Notes: generated from the sequence alone by a model not told the origin. Numbered from the stretch's first letter, positions 1-8,938 are shown. The stretch is 64,000 nt of DNA from an uncultured Lachnospiraceae bacterium (GCA_958428365.1 CAUAFT010000006.1:62001-126000), one strand, 5' to 3'. Made by a program: numbers and translations.

Positions 1-425
1 TCTTTGGTTCTTCCACTCTGAACCAGATCGTACTTCATCCCTTCCGCTAGGACCTGTTCCTGCTGTATCTTCTTGATCTCATACAGGATATCCTCACTCT
101 TAAGGTAACGGCTGTGTTTTGGAATTTTTTCCAGGCTTCTCCCATATTCATCATCCCCCAGACTGTGACCGCACTCCTGTTCAAACTGTACGCAATAATT
201 GCTGCCGAACTGATTGCTGGCTGGCATTTCCCATCCCCTGATCTTCAACCTGCCTGCCATGATATTCAAAAGGGTAGACTTCCCGGAACCGTTATTTCCA
301 TAAAAAACCGTAATAGGTGCAAGGACGAAGGGTTCTATATCCTTTCCGTGAAATACATTATAAGGATAAATATTGGGGTTTCTCACGGTTTTATCTGACA
401 GACGAAAGCTGCTTAAGTAGATCAT
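1..425 (-). CDS. AAA-type ATP-binding protein, N-terminal part
   Basis: The frame is open from an ATG at 423-425 to the window edge, giving about 141 residues; the C-terminus lies outside. AAAGGAGA precedes the start. A Walker A motif, GNNGSGKST, is read from about 305 to 279, after a beta strand (APITVFYG). This is the N-terminal layout of small ABC/RecF-like AAA ATPases, which bind and hydrolyse ATP. Walker B and the signature motif would lie beyond the edge, so the exact family is open. No membrane segment or partner gene is visible. The TauE-like gene at 500 diverges from it across about 75 bases. Confidence 0.7.
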   Translation of the reverse strand, partial: MIYLSSFRLSDKTVRNPNIYPYNVFHGKDIEPFVLAPITVFYGNNGSGKSTLLNIMAGRLKIRGWEMPASNQFGSNYCVQFEQECGHSLGDDEYGRSLEKIPKHSRYLKSEDILYEIKKIQQEQVLAEGMKYDLVQSGRTK

Positions 426-499
426 TCTCTGTCTCCTTTTCCTTTTCAATGATTGACTTTTCTTCCATTATATCAGACAATGACTCATGAGGTGAAATT

Positions 500-1279
500 A
501 TGGAACTTTTTATGGAAATTATCATTTGTTTTATTGCTGGTATGGGCGCCGGACTCGGCACCGGATTTGCGGGAATGAGCGCCGCCGCAGTCATCAGCCC
601 CATGCTCATTACTTTTTTGGACATCCCCGCCTACGAGGCGGTGGGAATCGCCCTTGCAAGCGATGTGCTTGCCAGCGCCGTCAGCGCCTATACCTATGGA
701 AAAAATAAAAATCTCGATATCCGAAACGGTCTGGTGATGATGGCTGCAGTTCTGACATTTACCTTTGTGGGCAGTTTTGCCGCCAGCAAAGTACCGAACT
801 CCACCATGGGAGGTTTTTCCACCGTTATGACGCTCCTGCTGGGTATCAAGTTCATCCTCCGCCCGGTGATGACCACAAAGGAGAACATGGCAGCGGTGAG
901 TCCCGCAAAACGCATTGTTCAGTCTGTCATCAGCGGTATCATAGTCGGCTTTATCTGCGGATTTGTAGGCGCCGGCGGCGGAATGATGATGCTGCTTCTT
1001 CTCACCAGCGTCCTGGGTTATGAGCTGAAAACCGCAGTGGGTACCAGTGTCTTTATCATGACCTTCACTGCCCTTACCGGAGCAGGAAGCCACTTCCTGT
1101 TGGGTGGTATGCCAGAGCTTCTGCCCCTTCTCCTCTGCGTTTTTTTCACCCTTTTATGGGCACGCATTGCCGCCATGTTTGCCAACAAAGTCAGCTCCGT
1201 CACCCTTAACCGTATTACGGGTGTGGTATTGACGATCCTGGGAACCGCCATCCTCCTTGTAAACACTTTAAAGGGATGA
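500..1279 (+). CDS. TauE/SafE family anion permease
   Basis: This 259-residue, very hydrophobic protein has seven to eight predicted membrane segments. Two glycine-rich halves (near residues 10-30, GAGLGTGFAGMSAA, and 150-165, GFVGAGGGMMM) match the internal repeat of the TauE/SafE (old DUF81) family, whose members export or import sulfite, sulfoacetate and related anions. The substrate cannot be told from sequence. The start is set by GAGGTG seven bases upstream of the ATG. The gene stands alone and ends in a hairpin terminator overlapping its stop codon. Confidence 0.8.
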   Translation: MELFMEIIICFIAGMGAGLGTGFAGMSAAAVISPMLITFLDIPAYEAVGIALASDVLASAVSAYTYGKNKNLDIRNGLVMMAAVLTFTFVGSFAASKVPNSTMGGFSTVMTLLLGIKFILRPVMTTKENMAAVSPAKRIVQSVISGIIVGFICGFVGAGGGMMMLLLLTSVLGYELKTAVGTSVFIMTFTALTGAGSHFLLGGMPELLPLLLCVFFTLLWARIAAMFANKVSSVTLNRITGVVLTILGTAILLVNTLKG

Positions 1280-1303
1280 TTCCATATCAGATCATCCCTT
1301 TTA
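1270..1303 (+). terminator. Intrinsic terminator of the TauE-like gene
   Basis: AAAGGGATGAT and ATCATCCCTTT form an 11-bp stem over a ten-base loop, followed by TTATT. The left arm includes the stop codon of the upstream gene. Confidence 0.75.
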
Positions 1304-1336
1304 TTACAACAAGAAACTGCGAAACATGACCTTTTA

Positions 1337-2266
1337 TTACTGATTTTGAAAATAAGCGTCGATTCCGTCTGCAATTCCACTGACGATCTGATTCTGATAG
1401 GCTTCCGACGCCATGTTCTGATCCTCTGTTGGGTTTGTCATATACCCCATCTCCACGATAGTGACCGGCACTGCCGCCCAGTTGACCCCACTCATGGTAT
1501 CCGTCTCCCAGACATATTCCTTCCTGGCTCCCGTTGCCTGGACCAGATGATCCAACACGGCGGTGGACAATGCCTTGCTCTTAGAATAGAGGTTCCCGTT
1601 ATAAGGATTCGATGCAGTCTGGCAGATGGTCATGGCTCCGGTGACACTGCTGTCCGTGGAGCCGTTGGCATGAATCCTGATAAACGCCTCCGCTCCCGCA
1701 TTGTTGGCAACTGCTGCCCTCTCAGCATTGGAGATATTTACCTCATTGCTCTCTCTGGTCATGAGCACCTCATACCCCCGGTTCTGCAATTCCTCCCTTA
1801 ATTTCAGGGAAACCTGAAGCGTCAATTCATACTCCGCAAGTCCTGTAGACACTCCCGACGTTCCCCCTGCCACCTTTGCCTTGGTCTGGGATGCTCCCGG
1901 TCCGATGGGCTCCTGAGAACTGTCTCCCTTACTCTGATGTCCCGGATCGATAACCACCAGGTGGCGGACTGCGTCCGTTTCGCTCCGGTTATCTGCTTCC
2001 TCACTGTCTTCTTTTACCTTCTCTTCCTTATTTTCATCCCCGGATTCTACTGTCTGCTCAGATACTTCTTTTTCCCCAGCTGTGTCCTCAGATGCTTCTT
2101 TCTCCCCAGCTGTCTGCTTCGAGACTTCTTTTTCACTGGCTGTATCCTCAGATACTTCTTTTTCTCCAGCTGTGTCCTCAGACTCTTTACTGCCGCACCC
2201 TGACAGTCCCATGAACAGGGCAAGCAGGATGGTAACCATGATGATTTTGTAATAGCTTCTCTTCAT
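1337..2266 (-). CDS. N-acetylmuramoyl-L-alanine amidase lipoprotein (Amidase_3)
   Basis: The precursor is about 309 residues and should cleave muramoyl-peptide amide bonds at the cell surface. A signal peptide ends in a lipobox, LSGC. Next is a Glu/Ser/Thr-rich linker with four near-perfect ten-residue repeats (SEDTAGEKEV type), then the zinc amidase domain: VVIDPGHQ carries the first metal His, a Glu lies in GLAEYELTLQ, RIHANG carries the second His, and VEMGYMTN holds the catalytic Glu. The ATG at 2266 has GGGAGG four bases upstream; a TTG at 2278 in the same frame is less likely. The repeats probably span part of the wall. Confidence 0.85.
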   Translation of the reverse strand: MKRSYYKIIMVTILLALFMGLSGCGSKESEDTAGEKEVSEDTASEKEVSKQTAGEKEASEDTAGEKEVSEQTVESGDENKEEKVKEDSEEADNRSETDAVRHLVVIDPGHQSKGDSSQEPIGPGASQTKAKVAGGTSGVSTGLAEYELTLQVSLKLREELQNRGYEVLMTRESNEVNISNAERAAVANNAGAEAFIRIHANGSTDSSVTGAMTICQTASNPYNGNLYSKSKALSTAVLDHLVQATGARKEYVWETDTMSGVNWAAVPVTIVEMGYMTNPTEDQNMASEAYQNQIVSGIADGIDAYFQNQ

Positions 2267-2392
2267 ATGTCCTCCCAATTTCCTACCTCTTCTTTGATAA
2301 ATTCTTTGATAAATTACAGATAAGATCCAATTTAAAATGATATTTTTTTCATGATTATCGCAAGAGCAGACTGCATCACAGCCTGCTCCTTT

Positions 2393-2926
2393 TTAAAACT
2401 CATATTTTCTGATCTCGCAGTTTTTTATCCCAAAACCCGCGAACTCTTCATTTTCCATATCATAAAAATAGGAATGGATCACCCTGGCGATCCCATTGTG
2501 CGCCACCAAAAGATACGTCTTTTCTTCTTTGCGGATATCGTCTAACAGATTATAGATCCGCTGAGCCAGATGCAGCATGGTCTCTCCACCTTCAAAGTGA
2601 TAAATGAAGTGGGACTTCATACGGGCGAACTCTTCTCCATCCCTGGGCGTGGATTCATATTTTCCAAAATTCTGCTCCTTCAGCCGGATCTCCTCCCGCA
2701 TGGGAATCCCGGTCACCTGTGAGATATGCCTTGCCGTCTCCGCCGCACGGATCAGCGGAGAGTAAAGAATCTCATCGATCTGCAGATTCTGCCGCAGAAT
2801 CTCCTGCCCCAGCTCCTTTGCCCGTCTGTGTCCCAGATCGGTCAGTTCAATATCCGTCGCTCCGCAGATCTTATTTTCCACATTCCATACAGTCTGTCCA
2901 TGTCTTGTAAAATATACCTGTGCCAT
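2393..2926 (-). CDS. Histidine phosphatase family protein
   Basis: A 177-residue cytosolic protein of the phosphoglycerate mutase/CobC superfamily. The phosphohistidine motif TRHGQTVWN lies at residues 7-15, the acid/base Glu region near residue 80 (RLKEQNFGKYE), and the second catalytic His in LVAHNGIARV near residue 143. The family includes alpha-ribazole phosphatases and broad-specificity sugar phosphatases. No cobalamin genes are nearby, so the substrate is left open. It ends about 130 bases before the amidase start and lies 38 bases after thiC; co-transcription with thiC is possible but not shown. Confidence 0.8.
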   Translation of the reverse strand: MAQVYFTRHGQTVWNVENKICGATDIELTDLGHRRAKELGQEILRQNLQIDEILYSPLIRAAETARHISQVTGIPMREEIRLKEQNFGKYESTPRDGEEFARMKSHFIYHFEGGETMLHLAQRIYNLLDDIRKEEKTYLLVAHNGIARVIHSYFYDMENEEFAGFGIKNCEIRKYEF

Positions 2927-2964
2927 AATTCCTCTCCCGATACCGCCGCTGTGTCTGTAACCTC

Positions 2965-4272
2965 TTACAAAATATCAATATGCTCTCCTGCCAATGCCTT
3001 GTTCATACTCCGCACCGCACAGAATTTTCCGCACATGGAGCAGGTATCGTCATGCTCCGGTTTCCGCTCTTCACGGATCCGCTTTGCCGTCTCAGGATCA
3101 ATGGCGCAGGCCCACTGCTCCTCCCAGTCCAGCTTCCTTCTGGCATCTGCCATACGGTCGTCGATCTCTCTTGCCCCCCGTACGCCTTTAGCGATATCCG
3201 CCGCATGGGCTGCAATCTTAGAGGCAATGATTCCCTGCTTCACATCCTCCACGTTTGGGAGCGCCAGATGTTCTGCCGGTGTCACATAACATAAGAAGGA
3301 GGCTCCCGATGCCGCCGCAATCGCTCCGCCAATGGCAGACGTAATATGGTCATACCCCGGCGCAATATCCGTCACCAAAGGTCCTAAGACATAGAACGGT
3401 GCCCCACCGCAGATCGTACTCTGAATCTTCATATTTGCCGCAATCTGATCCATCGGCATATGTCCCGGTCCTTCCACCATAACCTGAACATCCTTCTCCC
3501 AGGCACGCCTGGTCAGCTCGCCCAAACGCACCAGCTCCTCGATCTGGCACACATCCGAGGCGTCCGCCAGACAGCCCGGACGGCAGGCATCCCCCAGAGA
3601 AATGGTCACATCATATTCCCGGCAGATCTCCAGGATCTCATCATAATACTCATAAAACGGGTTCTCCTCTCCGGTCATGCACATCCAGGCAAATACCAGA
3701 GAACCGCCGCGAGATACAATATTCATCTTTCTCTTGTGATTTCGGATCTGATCGATGGTCTTTCTCGTAATTCCGCAGTGGAGGGTCACAAAGTCCACGC
3801 CATCCTCCGCATGGAGTCTCACCACGTCAATAAAATCCTTTGCCGTTAAAGTATCCAGATCCCTCTGATAATGGATCACCGAGTCATACACCGGCACCGT
3901 ACCGATCATCGCCGGACATTCCGAGGTCAGCTTTCTTCGAAACGGAATCGTATCCCCATGGGAAGACAAATCCATAATGGCATGCGCTCCCATATTCACC
4001 GCCTCCATCACCTTCTGCATCTCGATATCGTAATCCTTGCAGTCCCTTGATACACCGAGATTCACATTGATCTTCGTGGAAAGCATGGAACCGATCCCCT
4101 CTGGCTCAATGCACTTGTGATTCTTATTGGCACAGATGACCACCTTACCCTCTGCCACCAACGGCAAAAGCTCCTCCACGCCCATCCTTTCCTTTTCGGC
4201 TACCTTTTTCAATTCCTCCGTAACAATCCCTTTTCTCGCCGCTTCCATCTGCGTTGCATATGTTCTTTCCAT
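2965..4272 (-). CDS. thiC: Phosphomethylpyrimidine synthase ThiC
   Basis: ThiC is a radical SAM enzyme that rearranges aminoimidazole ribotide to HMP-phosphate, the pyrimidine half of thiamin. The 435-residue protein is the short form, without the N-terminal extension of the proteobacterial type. Family motifs are clear: EPEGIGSMLSTKINVNLGVS near residue 58, VEGPGHMPMDQI near 270, and a C-terminal cluster motif CSMCGKFC. That motif is C-x2-C-x3-C, one residue shorter than the E. coli C-x2-C-x4-C. It is separated from thiD by a 393-bp gap holding a long inverted repeat, and reads in the same direction as thiE-thiD. Confidence 0.95.
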   Translation of the reverse strand: MERTYATQMEAARKGIVTEELKKVAEKERMGVEELLPLVAEGKVVICANKNHKCIEPEGIGSMLSTKINVNLGVSRDCKDYDIEMQKVMEAVNMGAHAIMDLSSHGDTIPFRRKLTSECPAMIGTVPVYDSVIHYQRDLDTLTAKDFIDVVRLHAEDGVDFVTLHCGITRKTIDQIRNHKRKMNIVSRGGSLVFAWMCMTGEENPFYEYYDEILEICREYDVTISLGDACRPGCLADASDVCQIEELVRLGELTRRAWEKDVQVMVEGPGHMPMDQIAANMKIQSTICGGAPFYVLGPLVTDIAPGYDHITSAIGGAIAAASGASFLCYVTPAEHLALPNVEDVKQGIIASKIAAHAADIAKGVRGAREIDDRMADARRKLDWEEQWACAIDPETAKRIREERKPEHDDTCSMCGKFCAVRSMNKALAGEHIDIL

Positions 4273-4665
4273 TCTTCTTTATCCTTTCTTTTATTAATAT
4301 GTAATTTCTCTACTCACAACTTCCTCTCCACACAACCAACTCATCCCTCACCGCCCAAAAACCTTCCGAAAAATTCCCCTACAGGTTTTCCAACGATTAT
4401 GAGCCGCCAGGATTTGCACCAATATCGTTCCTACAGGTGACTTGTGAAGGATATTAGAATCTCTTAGGGCTCTGTCCTTCCATCCAACAATTTCCGAACA
4501 CGACGTTCGGAAAAGGCTTATTGGAGCCATGGATGGCGACTATAAGCCGTTTGCGTCCGTCCCCACTCACTCCCACAGAGCACTTAGAGATTCTTATATC
4601 CGGAACACGGAACCTGTAGGAACGATATTGGTGCAAATCCCTCCCCTCACAATCAAAACCTCTCT
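4273..4665. other. thiD-thiC intergenic region
   Basis: This 393-base gap holds no convincing gene. Its only clear content is the nested inverted repeat at 4410-4640, listed separately, and a weak thiC ribosome binding site (AAAGGATAAAG). No TPP aptamer is present here; the only one in the window lies upstream of thiE. Confidence 0.6.
4410..4640. repeat. Long nested inverted repeat between thiD and thiC
   Basis: A perfect 29-bp arm at 4410-4438 is repeated in reverse complement at 4612-4640. Just inside lie imperfect 27-base arms (4444-4470 and 4576-4602, about three mismatches), and near the centre a short hairpin TCCGAACACGACGTTCGGA. Together they would fold into one long stem of about 230 nucleotides. 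No transposase or convincing ORF is inside. It could be a miniature inverted-repeat element or a structured transcript segment; the sequence does not decide. Confidence 0.8.
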
Positions 4666-5472
4666 CTAATCCCACACACTATGCTCCAACGGTCCATTCC
4701 CTCTCCCAAGGTTCAACCCGGCTTCAATCGCTCTCTGAATATATTCCTTCGCAAATCTTACGCTGTGTTCTGCATCCATCCCTTTTGCCAGCCCCGACGC
4801 AATGGCAGAGCTAAAGGTACAACCTGTGCCGTGGGTGTTGGGGTTCTCTATGCGCTTACCCGGAATCCAGATCGCCTTACCATTCAGATACAGCAGATCA
4901 TCCGCTCTTCCTCTGGCATGTCCTCCCTTTAACACTACCCCGCATCCATATCGTTCATAGATCCTCTTAGCGGCGGTCTCCATTTGCTCTCTCTGCCATG
5001 CTTCATCTGTATTCTTTCCCGACAGCTCCATCCCTGTCAGCTCCTCCGCTTCCGGCAGGTTGGGAGTCAATACCTCCGCAAGGGGAAAAAGCTCCTCCAT
5101 AAGACAATTTCTGGCTCCTTTTTCCAAAAGGGGCGTCCCGCTGCTGGATATCATCACGGGATCTATCACAATATGACTGACCTTTTCTTTTTTCAGACAG
5201 GATGCTGTGATCCGTATCAGCTCCTCCTCTGCCATCATGCCAATCTTTACTGCATCCGGCGCCAGATCCGTAAAAATACTCTCAAGCTGTGCCCTCATAC
5301 ATGCCGGACTCACCGGATAGACCCCCTGTACTCCAAGGGTATTCTGTGCCGTCACCGCAGTGATGACGCTCATGGCATAGACTCCGCAGGCTTCCATGGT
5401 CTTTATATCCGCCTGGATCCCTGCCCCTCCGCTGCAATCACTTCCCGCAATAGTCAAAGCTGTGTTCTTCAT
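4666..5472 (-). CDS. thiD: Hydroxymethylpyrimidine/phosphomethylpyrimidine kinase ThiD
   Basis: ThiD phosphorylates HMP and then HMP-phosphate to the pyrophosphate that ThiE couples with the thiazole. The 268-residue protein starts with the substrate-binding motif TIAGSDCSGGAGIQAD and carries the ribokinase-fold anion hole NTHGTGCTFSSAIAS near residue 212; Asp or Cys at that site are the usual catalytic residues of the fold. The start overlaps the thiE stop by four bases, which implies translational coupling. It should be controlled by the TPP riboswitch upstream of thiE. Confidence 0.95.
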   Translation of the reverse strand: MKNTALTIAGSDCSGGAGIQADIKTMEACGVYAMSVITAVTAQNTLGVQGVYPVSPACMRAQLESIFTDLAPDAVKIGMMAEEELIRITASCLKKEKVSHIVIDPVMISSSGTPLLEKGARNCLMEELFPLAEVLTPNLPEAEELTGMELSGKNTDEAWQREQMETAAKRIYERYGCGVVLKGGHARGRADDLLYLNGKAIWIPGKRIENPNTHGTGCTFSSAIASGLAKGMDAEHSVRFAKEYIQRAIEAGLNLGRGNGPLEHSVWD

Positions 5473-6110
5473 CCCTCTAGCATCTCCATGGTTTTTTTCT
5501 TTAATTCCTCTGCCGCGTCCCTTATATCCGGTCTCGCAAAAATACCGCTGATGACCGCTACGCCGCAGATTCCTGTTCCTGCAAGCTGCGACACATTTGC
5601 CTGATCGATTCCACCGATCGCCAACACCGGGATCTCCACCGCCTCGCAGATCTGACGCAGAATCTCATGATCCAGCTTCTTTGCGTCTGCTTTGGACTTA
5701 CTGCCAAAGACCGCTCCGCTGCCCAGATAATCCGCTCCCTGCTCCTGTGCCTGCAGCGCCTGTTCCACTGTCTTTGCCGTCACTCCCAGGATCTTATCCG
5801 CTCCAAGTCTTTTGCGAGCTTCCTTCGCCGCCATATCCTTCTGCCCCACATGGACGCCGTCGGCATCTATCCGCAATGCCAGCTCCACATCATCGTTGAT
5901 GATAAGAGGCACCCCGTATTTTTTGCAGATTTCCTTTACCTCCTCTGCCTCTTGCAGGAGTTCTTCTCCCTTCAACTCCTTTTCCCGAAGCTGGATGCAG
6001 GTTGCTCCTCCCTGGATTGCCTGTTCCACCACAGAAGCCAGTCTCTCCCCCTTTAACCAGCTCCTATCCGTCACCGCATACAATGTCAGATCCTGTCTCG
6101 AACATCCCAT
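5469..6110 (-). CDS. thiE: Thiamin-phosphate synthase ThiE
   Basis: ThiE joins HMP-PP to thiazole phosphate to make thiamin monophosphate. The frame extends back to 6230, but that part overlaps the riboswitch; the ATG at 6110 has AGGAG nine bases upstream and gives a normal 213-residue TIM-barrel protein. Motifs are QLREKELKG (pyrophosphate binding), INDDVELALRIDADGVHVGQ, GSGAVFGSKSK and IGGI. It is the first gene after the TPP riboswitch and is coupled to thiD. Genes for the thiazole branch (thiG, thiM) are not in the window. Confidence 0.95.
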   Translation of the reverse strand: MGCSRQDLTLYAVTDRSWLKGERLASVVEQAIQGGATCIQLREKELKGEELLQEAEEVKEICKKYGVPLIINDDVELALRIDADGVHVGQKDMAAKEARKRLGADKILGVTAKTVEQALQAQEQGADYLGSGAVFGSKSKADAKKLDHEILRQICEAVEIPVLAIGGIDQANVSQLAGTGICGVAVISGIFARPDIRDAAEELKKKTMEMLEG

Positions 6111-6129
6111 GTCCCCATCTCCTCTCAAA

Positions 6130-6171
6130 TAAAAAAGCTGTACACACACCAATTCCGGTATATATACAGCT
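6130..6171 (-). terminator. Riboswitch expression-platform terminator
   Basis: On the minus strand a 15-bp stem (AGCTGTATATATACC with GGTGTGTGTACAGCT, allowing G-U pairs) closes a six-base loop and is followed by six T. It sits between the TPP aptamer and thiE, so it should form when thiamin pyrophosphate is bound and stop transcription before thiE. Confidence 0.85.
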
Positions 6172-6186
6172 CTCATCACTCTTCCA

Positions 6187-6272
6187 TATATCCCTACGTT
6201 GGCATTATCCAAATCAGGTTTTCGGGTCAAAGCGATACAGCTTTATCTCAGCCCACTTCCATGAGCACCCCG
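6187..6272 (-). promoter_or_regulatory. TPP riboswitch aptamer (thi box)
   Basis: Read on the minus strand the conserved thi-box parts appear in order: GGGGTGC, GGGCTGAGA, GACCCGAAAACCTGATTTGG, and ATAATGCCAACGTAGGGA. These are the P1/P2 to P4/P5 signatures of the thiamin-pyrophosphate aptamer. Downstream is a strong terminator hairpin, so control is by transcription attenuation. Expected targets are thiE and thiD, and perhaps thiC by read-through. Confidence 0.95.
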
Positions 6273-6379
6273 TTTTCAATTCTTCCTTTTTATTCTAATC
6301 TGCCAAACGTAGAAAATCAAGTCTTTTCTGCCAAATCTGCCCTCATAACGAATTTTTTCACAAAAATTCTCCTTGCCGG

Positions 6380-7225
6380 CTATTCCTGCTCAAACGGGAT
6401 CACTGCCCCATCGTAGGTCTCATTGATATAATCCCTGATCTCATCGGACTCCAATGCCTCCACCAGCGCTTTGATCTTCTCACTGTCCTCGTTTCCTTCC
6501 TTCACCGCAATGACGTTCACATAGGTCTGGGCTGCCTCGGAGTCAGACTTTTCGTAGGCAATGGCGTCCTTTCCCACAGAAAATCCCGCTTCCAGAGCAT
6601 AATTTCCATTGAGCACCACGAATGCGACCTCTCCTGTGACGCGGGAGACCTGAGCTGCCTCAAGTTCCTGGATCTCCACCTCATATGGATTCTCCTCAAT
6701 ATCATTCACCGTTGCCTCAAGTCCCACTCCATCCTTTAATTTGATAATGCCATTGTCCTGTAACAACAGAAGCGCCCTTGCCTCATTCGTGGTATCGTTC
6801 GGCACTGCGATGACGTCGCCTTTTGCAATCGCATCCAAACTGTCCTTGGTTCCCGGATAGATTCCAAACGGCTCGTAATGGATTCCCCCCGCATTCACTA
6901 AATGCGTCCCGTGCTCCTTATTGAAATCCTCAAGATATGGAATGTGCTGGAAATAATTGGCGTCGAAGTCTCCGCTCTCCACCACATTATTAGGCTGTAC
7001 ATAGTCGTTGAATACCGTAATTTCCAGATCCCAGCCCTCCTCTTTCAGAATTTCCTTCGCCTGCTCTAAGATCTCCGAATGAGGTGTCTCACTGGCTGCC
7101 ACCGTAATCGTACCCTTATTTTCCGTCGTTTCCCCCTTGTCCGTATCGGAACTGCTGCCGCATCCGGTCAATGCTCCAACCGCCAAAATTCCTGCAAGTG
7201 TCAGTGATAATAATCTCTTTTTCAT
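6380..7225 (-). CDS. metQ: Methionine ABC transporter substrate-binding lipoprotein
   Basis: This about 281-residue NlpA/MetQ lipoprotein binds methionine at the outer membrane face and hands it to MetI. The signal peptide ends in LTGC, followed by a Ser/Asp/Lys linker and the NlpA domain (ITVAASETPHSEILEQ; DANYFQHIPYLEDFN; AVPNDTTNEARAL). The ATG at 7225 is preferred over 7234 because AAAGG lies nine bases upstream of it but directly abuts the earlier ATG. It is the last gene of metN-metI-metQ. Confidence 0.9.
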   Translation of the reverse strand: MKKRLLSLTLAGILAVGALTGCGSSSDTDKGETTENKGTITVAASETPHSEILEQAKEILKEEGWDLEITVFNDYVQPNNVVESGDFDANYFQHIPYLEDFNKEHGTHLVNAGGIHYEPFGIYPGTKDSLDAIAKGDVIAVPNDTTNEARALLLLQDNGIIKLKDGVGLEATVNDIEENPYEVEIQELEAAQVSRVTGEVAFVVLNGNYALEAGFSVGKDAIAYEKSDSEAAQTYVNVIAVKEGNEDSEKIKALVEALESDEIRDYINETYDGAVIPFEQE

Positions 7226-7258
7226 AATTTTCATCCTTTCTTTTCCGATATATTTTAG

Positions 7259-7921
7259 TTACTTATTTCTTCTGTCCAGCTTCTTGGACAGCATCATTCC
7301 CAATGCCTGCAATACCTGAACAATGATCACCAGAATCACAATGGTAACGATCATAATATCCGACTGATATCTGTAATAGCCGTACCGGATAGCGATATCT
7401 CCCAGTCCGCCGCCTCCCACGACTCCCGCCATAGCAGAGTAACCGAGGATCGTTCCAAGGGCTATGGTGGTTCCCACGATAAGGGAGGTTCGCGCCTCCA
7501 CCAGAAGAACTTTAAAGATAATCGTCCATGTTCCGGCTCCCATACTCTTTGCCGCCTCGATCACACCCTCGTCCACTTCCTTTAAGGAAGACTCCACCAT
7601 GCGTCCGATAAAAGGCGCCGCCGCGATCACCAGCGGTACGATGGTGGCGCTGGAACCATAACTTTTTCCCACTAAAAATCTGGTAAAGGGAATGATGAGT
7701 ATCAGCAGGATCAAAAATGGAATACTGCGGATAATATTGGAGATCACATCCAAAATCCCATAGACGATCCGGTTCGGTTTGATCCCTCCTTTGTCCGTCA
7801 CAGCCAGGGTGACACCAAGGGGCATTCCGATCAGATAACCCAGAGCCGTGGAGACAAGCGTCATATAGATGGTCTCCCAGAACCCTTCGTAGATCATTTT
7901 AATCACCTCAGATGAAAACAT
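7259..7921 (-). CDS. metI: Methionine ABC transporter permease MetI
   Basis: A 220-residue membrane permease with five predicted segments, forming the channel of the MetNIQ importer as a dimer. The EAA-type loop that docks on the ATPase is EAAKSMGAGTWTIIF near residue 140. It overlaps metN by 14 bases, and metQ follows after about 33 bases, so the three genes form one operon. Confidence 0.95.
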   Translation of the reverse strand: MFSSEVIKMIYEGFWETIYMTLVSTALGYLIGMPLGVTLAVTDKGGIKPNRIVYGILDVISNIIRSIPFLILLILIIPFTRFLVGKSYGSSATIVPLVIAAAPFIGRMVESSLKEVDEGVIEAAKSMGAGTWTIIFKVLLVEARTSLIVGTTIALGTILGYSAMAGVVGGGGLGDIAIRYGYYRYQSDIMIVTIVILVIIVQVLQALGMMLSKKLDRRNK

Positions 7922-8912
7922 CCTGTTCCACCTCCCCTACATAGAGATTTTTTCCTTTCAGATAGGCGACCATTTTTTCCGCCGTCTCCCCATCCTCCGG
8001 CAGCTGTAAGATCATCTCTCCCGCCGCCGTCCCGTTGAGATCCTGGGTGTTGGCATAGAGGATGTTCACCGGAGTCTTGAATTGCAGGGTCATGTTCCCG
8101 ATCACCGGCTCATAGGAAGAATTTTCTTTAAAGACGATGCGGATACAATGCCTGCCCTTCATCTGCTGAATGCTGTTGCCGCTACCGAGAACCAGCCGTT
8201 TCGCCTGTGGGGATCTCGGATTGGTGAAGATCTCCGATACGCTTCCGGTCTCGGCAAGGTTTCCCCCGTCCAGGATCGCCACCTTATCACAGATCTCCTG
8301 AACCACGGACATCTCATGGGTCACAATGACGATGGTGATGCCGTAATCCCGGTTGATCTGCTTTAACAGCTCCAGAACGGACTTCGTGGTCTGTGGATCT
8401 AACGCACTGGTGGCTTCGTCGCAGAGGAGGATCTTCGGGTTGTTGGCAATGGCCCTTGCAATGGCGACCCTCTGCTTCTGTCCTCCTGAGAGCTGGGAAG
8501 GATAGGCTTTCTCCTTATCCGCAAGCCCCACCACCCGCAGCAGCTCTCTGGCTCTCTTCTTCGCCTCTTTTTCTCCCATACCTGCAATCTTCATGGAAAA
8601 ACAAACGTTATCTAACACGTTTTTCTGCATCAGCAGATTAAAATGCTGGAAGATCATTCCGATCTCTTTTCGCACCTCCCGAAGCTGTCTCTCGGAAAGA
8701 TCCGCCATATTGTGTCCATCTATTACAACCTCTCCCGAAGTGGGACGCTCCAGATAATTGATACATCGAATAAACGTACTTTTGCCAGCCCCGGACATTC
8801 CGATAATTCCAAAGATATCGCCCTGGGGAATATGCAGATTCACCTGATTTAACCCCTGGACATTTCCCGCCTTGGTTTTAAATTCCTTGCTGACGTCCTT
8901 AAATAAGATCAA
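7908..8912 (-). CDS. metN: Methionine ABC transporter ATPase MetN
   Basis: The 334-residue ATPase has Walker A GMSGAGKST (about residues 38-46), signature LSGGQKQR, Walker B ILLCDEATSALDP and the switch His in VTHEM. The last 80 residues form the NIL domain, which in E. coli MetN binds methionine and inhibits transport (known for the family). It is the first gene of metNIQ. Its ribosome binding site is the strong GAAAGGAGGAGGAGGA. A TATAAT box lies about 27 bases upstream; no SAM riboswitch or T-box is seen. Confidence 0.95.
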   Translation of the reverse strand: MILFKDVSKEFKTKAGNVQGLNQVNLHIPQGDIFGIIGMSGAGKSTFIRCINYLERPTSGEVVIDGHNMADLSERQLREVRKEIGMIFQHFNLLMQKNVLDNVCFSMKIAGMGEKEAKKRARELLRVVGLADKEKAYPSQLSGGQKQRVAIARAIANNPKILLCDEATSALDPQTTKSVLELLKQINRDYGITIVIVTHEMSVVQEICDKVAILDGGNLAETGSVSEIFTNPRSPQAKRLVLGSGNSIQQMKGRHCIRIVFKENSSYEPVIGNMTLQFKTPVNILYANTQDLNGTAAGEMILQLPEDGETAEKMVAYLKGKNLYVGEVEQDVFI

Positions 8913-8938
8913 GTCCTCCTCCTCCTTTCACTACGCCC

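Noticed and set aside
485..1093. 202-codon minus-strand frame opposite the TauE-like gene
   Set aside because: Very rich in His, Cys, Gly and Ser, no ribosome binding site: a shadow of the permease gene.
2361..2389. Terminator for the histidine phosphatase gene
   Set aside because: A GAGCAG/CTGCTC hairpin is present, but the T run is on the plus strand, opposite to the gene, so its role is unclear.
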